DNA of 11,387 nt from JAYODZ01 sp965660195 (GTDB taxonomy: Bacteria; Pseudomonadota; Alphaproteobacteria; RS24). Shown piece by piece: positions 1-6,663 of this stretch. The translations under genes and the position numbers were made by a program. Position 1 is the first letter of the stretch; every line of letters begins with the position of its first letter. The notes under the pieces are model-generated. The model had not been told where the DNA came from. It saw only the letters and a program-made list of their open reading frames with translations, and searched no databases. The DNA lies in contig CBFHZM010000059.1 in NCBI GenBank assembly GCA_965660195.1, positions 1-11,387 on the forward strand, read 5' to 3'.

Positions 1-15
1 GCATTGCTTTTTTAT

Positions 16-31
16 AGGAGGCGATTTCGTG
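16..31 (+). promoter_or_regulatory. Shine-Dalgarno site fixing a GTG start
   Basis: A perfect AGGAGG lies at 16-21, followed by a 7-base spacer and GTG at 29-31. This supports the GTG start of the acyl-CoA synthetase over the in-frame ATG near 149, which would cut off about 41 residues. Only 15 bases lie upstream of this site, so the promoter and any preceding operon partner are outside the window. Confidence 0.8.
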
Positions 32-1849
32 CGGGTTCAATCAATTACGGCAACCACATTTACGTGGCGTTTTTTAAAATTATTGCTTCGACCTGGTTTT
101 ATCCGGTCAATCCGCACCCTCCTTGCAAGCCGTCCCGGGGATCAAAGGTCGATGGTGGATTACTTGGAGGATCATGCAGTCCGCATTCCCAACCATGTCG
201 CACTAGCTTATGAAGATCAGCGTCTAAGCTGGAGCGCGTTGAATGAACGCGTTAACCAGTTGGCGCATCTCTTTCAACAGCGCGGGGTAAGGCACGGTGA
301 CCGCGTAGCGATCAATATGGATAACCGTCCTGAGATTGTGATTGGCACTCTCGCCTGTATGAAGCTCGGTGCTATCGCTGGCATGGTAAATACCAATCAG
401 ACGCATGAGGGCCTGGCCCATAGTCTAAGCCTAATTGCGCCCAAGCTTCTCTATATTGGTGCGGAGTGTTGGGCCAATATGGAAACGGTACGTGAGCAAT
501 GGGCTGAATTTTCTGCTGACCAAATTTTATTTGTCGCTGATGGCGACACCAGCAATGCGCCAGCCGGGGTGACGGAGTTAGCGGTTGCTCTGGCAGGCGT
601 CAGCACCGAGAATGTAACGCCCGATCAGACTCTGCGTCTTGGTGATGCCTGCTATTATATTTTTACCTCGGGTACGACCGGGTTACCAAAGGCCAGTATC
701 ACAACCCATATGAAGGTCTATCGCGGTGCGACCCAATTCGGGATCAATGTTATGACGCTGATCGAGGAAGATGTTTATTATTGTCCACTTCCGTTTTATC
801 ACAGCAATGCCTTAGTAGTGGCGCTTGGCAGTTGTTTGTTGAGCGGCGCCACATTAGCGATGCGCCGTAAATTCAGCGCCTCTGCTTTTTGGGATGACTG
901 CCGCGCATTCGGCGCCACCGCTTTCATTTATATTGGTGAGCTCTTGCGCTATCTTTTGGTGCAACCGCCGCGCGATGATGATCAGAACCATAGCGTCGTC
1001 AAAATCCTCGGCAATGGTTTGCGGCCTGATATTTGGATGGATTTCAAACAGCGTTTCGGCATTGATCGTATTCATGAATTTTATGGGGCGTCTGAGGCCA
1101 ATACAGGTTTCGTCAATATCCTCAATTTCGATAAAACCTGCGGCTGGTCACCGCAATATGGAACCGCTTGGAATGTGATTGCTTATGATGTCGATACCGA
1201 TCAAGTGACGCGCGATGCGTCGGGCTATGCGCAAGCCGTCGCCAAAGGCGAGGTGGGGCTGTTGGTGATGCAAATCACGGATCAAAATCCATTTGATGGT
1301 TACACCGACCAGCAGGCCAATGAGAAAAAAATACTGCGCAATCTATTCGCTGAAGGCGATGCATGGTTCAACTCGGGTGATCTGGTCATGCTGCAACCTT
1401 TTGGCCATATTCAGTTTTCCGACCGTATTGGCGATACTTTCCGCTGGCAGGGCGAGAATGTTGCTACAACTCAAGTAGAGGGCGTGGTTATTCAATGGCC
1501 TGGTATTGACGAAGCGGCGGTGTATGGCGTTTCCGTCGCGGGACGTGACGGCCAATGTGGCATGCTTTACTTCGATGCGCAGTCAATTTCGGAGGCTGAT
1601 TTGGACCCGCTCGCCAAATTTTTGGTCGAAAAATTACCCGGCTATGCGGTGCCACGTTTTCTCAGATTGGGGAAGACCTTGAGTAAAACGGGCACCTTTA
1701 AAATCCAAAAATCAGTTTTGAAAAGCGAAGGCTTTAGCCATGATGCTGATCCCGACCCTGTGTTTATTCTCGATCGTGACGCCGTTCGCTATCTGCCGCT
1801 CACGGCCGAGCTTCGTGCCGCTGTCGAAGATGGAAGCTTCAGGCTCTAA
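29..1849 (+). CDS. FATP-type long/very-long-chain acyl-CoA synthetase
   Basis: AMP-forming ligase of 606 residues that would activate a fatty or other hydrophobic carboxylic acid to its CoA thioester via an acyl-adenylate. Seen: phosphate-binding loop YIFTSGTTGLPK at 210-221, the A5-type motif EFYGASEAN at 350-358 (FATPs usually show YGATEGN), SGDL at 449-452, a DRIGDTFRWQGENV hinge region at about 465-478, and a C-terminal KTGTFKIQK with the likely catalytic Lys at 558. The hinge wording, the ADQ-rich insert before it and the length near 600 point to the fatty-acid transport protein/very-long-chain branch rather than ordinary FadD. A hydrophobic/basic stretch at about residues 10-35 may attach it to the membrane, as in that family. 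The GTG start is chosen for its perfect Shine-Dalgarno. It ends directly against the stop of the opposing Rieske gene. Substrate is not readable: fatty acid, steroid or terpenoid side-chain acid are all possible. Confidence 0.9.
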   Translation: MRVQSITATTFTWRFLKLLLRPGFIRSIRTLLASRPGDQRSMVDYLEDHAVRIPNHVALAYEDQRLSWSALNERVNQLAHLFQQRGVRHGDRVAINMDNRPEIVIGTLACMKLGAIAGMVNTNQTHEGLAHSLSLIAPKLLYIGAECWANMETVREQWAEFSADQILFVADGDTSNAPAGVTELAVALAGVSTENVTPDQTLRLGDACYYIFTSGTTGLPKASITTHMKVYRGATQFGINVMTLIEEDVYYCPLPFYHSNALVVALGSCLLSGATLAMRRKFSASAFWDDCRAFGATAFIYIGELLRYLLVQPPRDDDQNHSVVKILGNGLRPDIWMDFKQRFGIDRIHEFYGASEANTGFVNILNFDKTCGWSPQYGTAWNVIAYDVDTDQVTRDASGYAQAVAKGEVGLLVMQITDQNPFDGYTDQQANEKKILRNLFAEGDAWFNSGDLVMLQPFGHIQFSDRIGDTFRWQGENVATTQVEGVVIQWPGIDEAAVYGVSVAGRDGQCGMLYFDAQSISEADLDPLAKFLVEKLPGYAVPRFLRLGKTLSKTGTFKIQKSVLKSEGFSHDADPDPVFILDRDAVRYLPLTAELRAAVEDGSFRL

Positions 1850-3217
1850 TTAGCCCTTTTCATCATTCATATAGCGGTCGAGTTCGCGGTGGAAGTGGCG
1901 TAAGCGATCTTCTTGCTCGCACCACAAGGGGCCGCGAAAGCCTCGCGATCTGACACCTTGCTGAACACTGGCGATGAGGTCGACGTCTTGGTCGAGAACC
2001 TCGCCGAGATCGGCGCGTTCATTGGCGGCAAAGTACTCGATATCTGGGCGGATCTCACCCGAGACATCAAGCCCTTCGGGTAGCCCCATCCAAGCTGGTG
2101 TAGTGTAGCCAGGGTCGTCGACATAACGGAACAAGGTCATATTATCATAATAAAATTTCTCAGGGTCCGTGGGGTGCGGTACGAAACGCATAATAAAAAC
2201 ACCTTCGGGATGCATGCCGATTTGCACATTTGGAAAAAACCCTGTTGCCCAACTGTCGGTTAATTGGCCATCGGTCATTTGCTCATAATAGTCGAGATTA
2301 AACCGCTTGGCCCGCTCCCGCTTGGCTGCTTGAATTGCCTCACGCACATCTTGCGCGGAGCCCGAGAAAGTCTCGGGATCAAGGCCCGCTTCCATCATCA
2401 TATGCGCCTGATAAGGGTCAACACTTTCTTGATCAGCAACGCGGTGCGACTTCACGCCAATCGGCACAATCATCCGGCTGAACCCATTGGGATAGAGGTC
2501 GATCTGGCTAAAATCTTCCATTACGCCTTGGGTTTGCGGGTGGATATGGGGCAGATGATATGTCTCATAAAAGGCATCGATCCCCGTTTTCCAATTCGCT
2601 TCCCACTCGCTGCGGACATGACGTACGACGTTCATTTTCTCGATTTCATAATTCTCAATGTAGCCCTCGGGCAGGCCGATCCACTCTTTCAGGGGTGGAG
2701 CTTTGCCATCCATATTGATGAAAATCAGGCCTCCGATCGTATCGCAACGCACCTCCGAGAGCCCTGGGCGATGGCGCACGAGAGCGGGGTCAAATGTTTC
2801 TTCATCGGTAATAGAATTCAAGTTGCCATTAAGGCCAAATCTCCAACCATGAAATGGGCAGCTAAATTCATTCACAGCCCCAACGTCGGTAAGGCATACC
2901 CGATTGGCGCGGTGCGGGCACACATTATAGAAAGCTTTGATCGACATATCGTCTTGCCGCACGATGATGAATTCTTCGCGACCATGGGCAAAAACAACGA
3001 AATCACCAGGCTCCTTAATATCGCTCACAACACCAGCCAGCAGCCATACGCGAGGCCATAAATGGGTCCATTCGCGTTCCATGTAGTCGCGATCGTAATA
3101 GCGGCTGGGGTGAACAATATCCAAGCCAATATCGTCGGGGCGCGGTTGTTTCGCTTCTAGCGAGCCTGCAGGCGCGCCAAGATCCATTGGCCATTTTGCG
3201 GAAAATTTTTGTGTCAT
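1850..3217 (-). CDS. Rieske non-heme iron oxygenase, alpha (catalytic) subunit
   Basis: A 455-residue oxygenase that would hydroxylate its substrate using O2 and electrons from a reductase or ferredoxin. Rieske [2Fe-2S] ligands are Cys100-x-His102 and Cys120-x2-His123. The mononuclear iron site is in the C-terminal half: His221 and His226 in YHLPHIHP, with Asp411 (in VLDQDVDLI) the likely third ligand. The residue at the position of the bridging Asp of naphthalene dioxygenase (three before the first His) is Glu218, as in the carnitine/choline-type and some other Rieske branches. An upstream TTG would add five residues, but the Shine-Dalgarno lies inside that extension, so ATG at 3217 is used. 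No beta subunit, ferredoxin or reductase is adjacent, so it may be an alpha-only enzyme or borrow partners. It converges with zero spacing on the FATP-type ligase and diverges from the SDR. Mono- versus dioxygenase activity and substrate are unknown. Confidence 0.9.
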   Translation of the reverse strand: MTQKFSAKWPMDLGAPAGSLEAKQPRPDDIGLDIVHPSRYYDRDYMEREWTHLWPRVWLLAGVVSDIKEPGDFVVFAHGREEFIIVRQDDMSIKAFYNVCPHRANRVCLTDVGAVNEFSCPFHGWRFGLNGNLNSITDEETFDPALVRHRPGLSEVRCDTIGGLIFINMDGKAPPLKEWIGLPEGYIENYEIEKMNVVRHVRSEWEANWKTGIDAFYETYHLPHIHPQTQGVMEDFSQIDLYPNGFSRMIVPIGVKSHRVADQESVDPYQAHMMMEAGLDPETFSGSAQDVREAIQAAKRERAKRFNLDYYEQMTDGQLTDSWATGFFPNVQIGMHPEGVFIMRFVPHPTDPEKFYYDNMTLFRYVDDPGYTTPAWMGLPEGLDVSGEIRPDIEYFAANERADLGEVLDQDVDLIASVQQGVRSRGFRGPLWCEQEDRLRHFHRELDRYMNDEKG

Positions 3218-3230
3218 CGGTCTTCTCCTC
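3215..3230 (-). promoter_or_regulatory. Shine-Dalgarno site deciding the Rieske oxygenase start
   Basis: On the minus strand GAGGAG (plus-strand 3225-3230) sits 7 bases before ATG (3217-3215). The alternative upstream TTG at 3232 would place this ribosome site inside the coding region, so the ATG is preferred. Confidence 0.75.
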
Positions 3231-3432
3231 AAACGGAATACGGCTGGAGATCAAGCTTCAGCGCAACATTTTGGCGGCACATAGCTATGCTCGTTCCAAA
3301 TAACTATACATGTCAATGCCTGAACGACACCTTAGCAAAAATGATTGGTTTACAAATCTGCACCCAGTTTGCAACATCATCTCCTATCCGACAGACACGG
3401 GTATCATAGATTAAAATCGAAGGGAGACGCGC
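3218..3432. promoter_or_regulatory. Divergent intergenic region between Rieske oxygenase and SDR
   Basis: This 215-base non-coding spacer must hold promoters for both flanking genes. On the minus strand an exact TTGACA occurs at 3316-3311, but the hexamer 18 bases downstream (GAGCAT) is a poor -10. A perfect 10-base palindrome, CATAGCTATG, lies at 3280-3289, just where that -10 would be, and may be an operator. On the plus strand TTTACA at 3349-3354 is followed after 17 bases by CAACAT (weak). The SDR ribosome site GAAGGGAG is at 3419-3426. The layout fits shared control by a regulator encoded elsewhere, but no site can be assigned to a regulator family by eye. Confidence 0.45.
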
Positions 3433-4200
3433 ATGGGACGTGTAGAAGGCAAAATTGCTTTAATCACTGGGGGGGCTTCAGGGCTCGGGCTGGCGGACGC
3501 GAAGGCGCTCGCGGCGGAAGGTGCGACGGTTATTATCAGTGATGTGAATGCCGAGAATGGTAAAAAGGCTGCTGCCGAAATCGGCGATAAGGCGCTTTTT
3601 ATGCAACACGATGTCTCAAGCGAGCAGGCTTGGATAGATGTTTGCGCGGCGATTGATAAAGAATTCGGGACCCTCGATATTCTGGTGAATAATGCCGGTA
3701 TCGTGATGATGGCCTCTCCTGAGGAGTGCACCTTGGAAGACTTTCGTCGTGCCTCATCGATTATGACGGATGGGGTTTTCCTCGGCATGAAACATTGCCT
3801 GCCGCTATTGAAAAAGGGAACAGGTGGCTCGATCATTAATATGTCGTCGACGGCTTCTCATCTCGGCTATCCGATATTCTTTGCTTACACCGCTTGCAAG
3901 GGCGCCGTGCGCTCCATGACCAAAGCGATGGCAGTACATTGCCAGCTTACCGAAGCGCCGGTGCGGTGTAACTCGGTGCATCCTGCTGGCATTGAAACGC
4001 CAATGATCCAAACCGCTGAAGGGCGACTGGATAAGCCTGCACATGAAATCCCCTCTGGCGTTTTACCTTTTGGCCAGCTCGGAGCGCCCGAAGATGTCGC
4101 GAGCATGATTGTTTATCTCGCGTCGGATGAATCGCGATTTATTACGGGCGCAGAATTTTTGATTGATAATGGACTGGTTAGCCGGCCGTCGAATATTTAA
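3433..4200 (+). CDS. Short-chain dehydrogenase/reductase (classical SDR)
   Basis: A 255-residue NAD(P)-dependent oxidoreductase with a Rossmann fold, usual length for classical SDRs, that would interconvert an alcohol and a ketone in the cytoplasm. Seen: cofactor-binding TGGASGLG at 12-19, acidic Asp37 after beta-2 (suggesting NAD(H) over NADP(H)), NNAG at 86-89, catalytic Ser139 and Tyr152-x3-Lys156. The spacing and general wording resemble 3-alpha/20-beta-hydroxysteroid dehydrogenases, but this branch also acts on many non-steroids. Unusual: the fourth member of the catalytic tetrad, an Asn three residues before the conserved Gly of GVFLGM, is Met111. The start has a good ribosome site (GAAGGGAG, 6-base spacer). 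It is transcribed away from the Rieske gene, suggesting co-regulation, and its stop codon overlaps that of the convergent ABM gene in a shared TTAA. Confidence 0.92.
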   Translation: MGRVEGKIALITGGASGLGLADAKALAAEGATVIISDVNAENGKKAAAEIGDKALFMQHDVSSEQAWIDVCAAIDKEFGTLDILVNNAGIVMMASPEECTLEDFRRASSIMTDGVFLGMKHCLPLLKKGTGGSIINMSSTASHLGYPIFFAYTACKGAVRSMTKAMAVHCQLTEAPVRCNSVHPAGIETPMIQTAEGRLDKPAHEIPSGVLPFGQLGAPEDVASMIVYLASDESRFITGAEFLIDNGLVSRPSNI

Positions 4201-4487
4201 ACAACGACGTCGTAAAAGTTCAGTTCCATCTCACTTGCAAGGCAATCAACGATGATCGGCACCAGCCGGTCATGGAAGTCAGTCTGCATGTGGAAATCAA
4301 ACGCCGCCTGATCTTTAAAGGTGGCAACGCAAAAATAAGTCTCTGGCGATTCTTGCGAGCGGAAGAGCTCATAAACGGGGGTGTCAGGTTCGTTCTCGTA
4401 AGTTAGCTTGCGCAATTCCGTTTGCGCGTTCTCAAACGGCTCTTTCATGTCTGGCTTGATTACCAATTTGGCGAGAAATGCAATCAT
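4197..4487 (-). CDS. ABM-fold (antibiotic biosynthesis monooxygenase-like) protein, downstream copy
   Basis: A 96-residue protein of the dimeric alpha/beta-barrel ABM superfamily. Members include cofactor-independent quinol or anthrone oxygenases, heme-degrading enzymes and proteins of unknown role. Seen: the N-terminal strand MIAFLAKLVIKPD, the central NEPDTPVYELFRS typical of putative quinol monooxygenases, then ATFKDQAAFDFHMQ with a His in the active-site helix region, and a short C-terminal strand. AGGAGG (plus-strand 4493-4498) lies 5 bases before the ATG and only just beyond the stop of the ligase gene (12-base gap), so it is probably co-transcribed and translationally coupled. It is last in a three-gene minus-strand operon that starts with a second, diverged ABM protein (roughly a quarter identical by eye). 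A specific reaction cannot be assigned. Confidence 0.85.
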   Translation of the reverse strand: MIAFLAKLVIKPDMKEPFENAQTELRKLTYENEPDTPVYELFRSQESPETYFCVATFKDQAAFDFHMQTDFHDRLVPIIVDCLASEMELNFYDVVV

Positions 4488-4499
4488 CGGATCCTCCTA

Positions 4500-6146
4500 T
4501 TAGCTGGCCTTACTAGATTTAAGTTCTTCGACCAGCATATCGCGTAACTTAAATTTCTGGATTTTACTGGTCGACATCGGCCAGTCATCAACAAAGCGTA
4601 CGACGCGCGGGATTTTAAAGCGCGCCAGTTTGCCTTGGCAATGCGCGATGGCTTCCGCTTCATCTAATGATGCCCCTGCTGATAGCTTGATGAAGGCGGC
4701 GGGCACTTCTTCATAACGTTCATCTGGAAGCCCCACGACTTGCGCTAACTCGACGGCGGGGTGGGTGTTCAAAACCCCCTCGATTTCGGCCGCTGCAACA
4801 TTTTCACCGCCGACTTTCAGCATATCTTTGGTGCGCCCATGGAACATGATTTGCCCGTCGGCATCCAGCGATCCGATATCACCGGTGTGAAACCAACCCT
4901 CGGCATCAATTGCTTCGGCGGTCTTGACAGGGTCACGGTAATAGCCGCTGAGCATACCGCGGCCGCGAATATAGATCTCCCCTTGTTCATCGGTACCGCA
5001 TTCGGCGCCTGTTTCGACATTAATAATTTTCAGCTCCCAGCCGTCCAGAGGTACCCCAAGACGGGACACGCGCGTTACTTCTGGGTCATCAATACGGCTA
5101 GTACAAACCGTACCGCTGGCTTCGGTCATTCCGAAAGTACCGACCTGAATGGTGTGCGGCATAGCCGCCATAATTTTTTCTTTAATGGCTGCTGGTTGGA
5201 CCCCCAAATTAGAATTCATCAAGCGTACTTTCGATAAGTCGGTTTTGCTGAAATTGGGGTGGTTTATCAAATCTTGCATAATGGTGACAAAGCTTGGATA
5301 GGTCAGCGTTGCGCCTTCGGTCTCGAGCATTGACAGTGCGACGCCAGCATCGAAATGCGGAATGGTTAGATAGGCCCCCATGACATCCATCACAGCGACC
5401 AAGGGCAAGATACCGGCAATGTGGAAAATTGGTAGAGGCGACCAGAACCGATCGGTTGCCGTCATTTGATAACGCTCGCGCCCCAATGCGCGGCTGTTGG
5501 AAACAATGGCTTCGTGTTTGATCATGCAGCCTTTCGGCTTCGATGTTGTGCCCGAGGTGTAAAGAATAAGGGCGAGATCGGATGGTTTGACGTGCGCAAT
5601 CAGAGCGTCAAGCGTCGCATCGTCAATGTCGCTGGCCAGCTCGGGCACTTTTCTGGCGTTGATAAATCCGACGGGTTCGGTGGAACCCGTGATTACGATG
5701 TTGGCCAGTTTTGGTGCGGCCGAAATTTTTAAATGTCGTGCGTCACTATTCGTGGCGAGGTCGGGAAAGGCGGTGTTGAGACGGGCCACAAAGTCAACCG
5801 CGTCGGCAACTTTATCGGTTGTGATCAAGGTAACAATGTCGCCGTTTTCGATCAGGTAAACGAGCTCCTCAGGCGCGTAGCGTGCGTTAATCGGCACTGT
5901 GCAGGCGCCGATCAAGGCTGCACCGAACATCACATCAACGAATTCCGGCTGGGTCGTCATCAAAATCGCGACATTGTCGCCCGGTTGAACCCCGAGGGCG
6001 GTGAGGGCTTTGCCCCATTGGCGGGCATTGGCGTAAAGACCGGCATAATTGATGCGGCTATCTGGAAACACAATAGCGTCAGACTGGGGGGCGTGTTGCG
6101 CCGCTGCCGTGAGCAAACCGCTGAGCGTGAGAATTTCTTGGGTCAT
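4500..6146 (-). CDS. AMP-forming acyl-CoA ligase (class I adenylate-forming enzyme)
   Basis: A 548-residue ligase that would turn a carboxylic acid into its CoA thioester with ATP. Seen: phosphate loop YTSGTTSKPKG at 196-206, TFGMTEASG at 337-345, the ATP-binding TGD at 421-423, hinge GRTKDMLKVGGENV at 437-450, and C-terminal PMSTSKIQK with probable catalytic Lys528. Ser202 replaces the commoner Gly in TSGTTG, as also found in CaiC-like and several aromatic or alicyclic acid ligases, so this wording does not settle the substrate. It belongs to a different branch from the FATP-type ligase at the start of the window. It is the middle gene of the minus-strand operon, 21 bases after the upstream ABM gene and 12 bases before the downstream one. 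Its own ribosome site is weak (AAGG-like), hinting at translation coupled to the first gene. Confidence 0.92.
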   Translation of the reverse strand: MTQEILTLSGLLTAAAQHAPQSDAIVFPDSRINYAGLYANARQWGKALTALGVQPGDNVAILMTTQPEFVDVMFGAALIGACTVPINARYAPEELVYLIENGDIVTLITTDKVADAVDFVARLNTAFPDLATNSDARHLKISAAPKLANIVITGSTEPVGFINARKVPELASDIDDATLDALIAHVKPSDLALILYTSGTTSKPKGCMIKHEAIVSNSRALGRERYQMTATDRFWSPLPIFHIAGILPLVAVMDVMGAYLTIPHFDAGVALSMLETEGATLTYPSFVTIMQDLINHPNFSKTDLSKVRLMNSNLGVQPAAIKEKIMAAMPHTIQVGTFGMTEASGTVCTSRIDDPEVTRVSRLGVPLDGWELKIINVETGAECGTDEQGEIYIRGRGMLSGYYRDPVKTAEAIDAEGWFHTGDIGSLDADGQIMFHGRTKDMLKVGGENVAAAEIEGVLNTHPAVELAQVVGLPDERYEEVPAAFIKLSAGASLDEAEAIAHCQGKLARFKIPRVVRFVDDWPMSTSKIQKFKLRDMLVEELKSSKAS

Positions 6147-6167
6147 GGGTCTTGCCTTGGCTTTTCT

Positions 6168-6458
6168 TTATTTCAAGGGATCTAAATATTCGCGCGTATA
6201 GCCGCCATCAATGCATTCTAGCATCGCCGGAACGATTTCGAGGAAATGTGCCGATTTCTGATGCGCTTCGTCATCGGCCTCGGATTTAAAGCTCTCAATA
6301 ACGGCAAAACTATTGGCTTCGCGCAGGCGATAAAATTTATAGATCAGCGTATTGGGTTCATTGGCTGCGACGGCGGCTTCCATACGTTCACAAACGTCAA
6401 TGAATTGTGCTTCTTTGTCCGGAAAAACTTTCATGCGGGCGATGAAGGTATGGGTCAT
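6168..6458 (-). CDS. ABM-fold (antibiotic biosynthesis monooxygenase-like) protein, upstream copy
   Basis: A 96-residue ABM-superfamily protein, same length as the copy two genes downstream. Both share the order F-[LI]-A-[KR], PD..E..F, NEP-[DN]-T-x-[VI]-Y-x-x-[FY]-R, a central FK..A, a His about five residues later, and a late VP followed by Cys. Overall identity by eye is low, about a quarter, which argues for an old duplication or two separately recruited enzymes, not a recent tandem copy. It is the first gene of the operon; a perfect AGGAGG (plus-strand 6467-6472) lies 8 bases before ATG. It may be a small quinol-type oxygenase, or it may form a heteromer with the other copy. The function is not established by the sequence. 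Confidence 0.85.
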   Translation of the reverse strand: MTHTFIARMKVFPDKEAQFIDVCERMEAAVAANEPNTLIYKFYRLREANSFAVIESFKSEADDEAHQKSAHFLEIVPAMLECIDGGYTREYLDPLK

Positions 6459-6660
6459 TCAGAACTCCTCCTAGAGATGTGTCTCGTTTTCGAGCGCTAA
6501 TTAGGCGCGGTCGGGTGAGATCCGTCAAGTCATCTGATCCTTATAAATGTGATAGTTGTTTTATTCTGGCCGAGTCCTGACTATCCTAGACTAGCAATAA
6601 ATTTCGCGACGTCTGGCGGGCAGATCGCGACAAAATTGTTGAGCTATGAGGGGGGTAAAC
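6459..6660. promoter_or_regulatory. Divergent intergenic region between ABM operon and PQQ dehydrogenase
   Basis: This 202-base spacer separates two head-to-head units. The minus-strand half holds the promoter candidate described separately and a small GAGA-TGTG-TCTC repeat (6474-6485) in the leader. The plus-strand half is AT-rich around 6540-6600, but I find no convincing -35/-10 pair for the dehydrogenase; TATCCT at 6582-6587 is a possible -10 without a well-spaced -35. No open reading frame here has credible support. Confidence 0.5.
6494..6528 (-). promoter_or_regulatory. Candidate sigma70-like promoter of the ABM-ligase-ABM operon with overlapping palindrome
   Basis: On the minus strand TTGACG (6528-6523, 5 of 6 to consensus) is followed by exactly 17 bases and CCTAAT (6505-6500, 4 of 6). 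The predicted transcript would start near 6493, giving a leader of about 35 bases with AGGAGG before the ATG at 6458. The -10 lies inside an inverted repeat, GCGC-TAATTAG-GCGC (6494-6508), with the perfect 8-base palindrome CTAATTAG at 6497-6504. That placement would suit a repressor operator. This is pattern matching by eye only. Confidence 0.4.
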
Positions 6661-6663
6661 ATG
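6648..6663 (+). promoter_or_regulatory. Shine-Dalgarno site deciding the quinoprotein start
   Basis: GAGGGGGG at 6648-6655 is followed by a 5-base spacer and ATG at 6661. An in-frame ATG at 6646 overlaps this purine run and has no ribosome site of its own, so 6661 is preferred. It also gives a cleaner signal peptide. Confidence 0.7.

Noticed and set aside
2264..3061. A 265-codon open frame on the plus strand, antisense to the Rieske oxygenase gene
   Set aside because: The opposite strand encodes an intact Rieske oxygenase with all metal ligands; the antisense frame has no ribosome site, no recognisable motif, and odd composition, as expected of a shadow frame.
3388..3417. CCGACA-18-TAAAAT as an SDR promoter
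   Set aside because: It would start transcription within or after the ribosome site (3419-3426), leaving a leader too short to use it.
1850..6146. Carnitine-type pathway, suggested by Glu at the Rieske bridge (as in CntA) and TTSKPKG in the ligase (as in CaiC)
   Set aside because: Both traits occur in many other enzymes, and the P450, FATP-type ligase, ABM, cupin and quinoprotein genes do not fit carnitine use. No betaine or carnitine transporter is present.
6474..6485. GAGA-TGTG-TCTC hairpin as a leader regulatory element or riboswitch
   Set aside because: A 4-pair stem is too small to support a structured RNA call.
6543..6560. TGTGA at about 6549 as a CRP-type half site before the quinoprotein gene
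   Set aside because: The matching TCACA half at the right spacing is missing.
6646..6660. ATG at 6646 as the quinoprotein start
   Set aside because: The purine-rich ribosome site lies within these codons and matches the ATG at 6661; nothing resembling a ribosome site precedes 6646.
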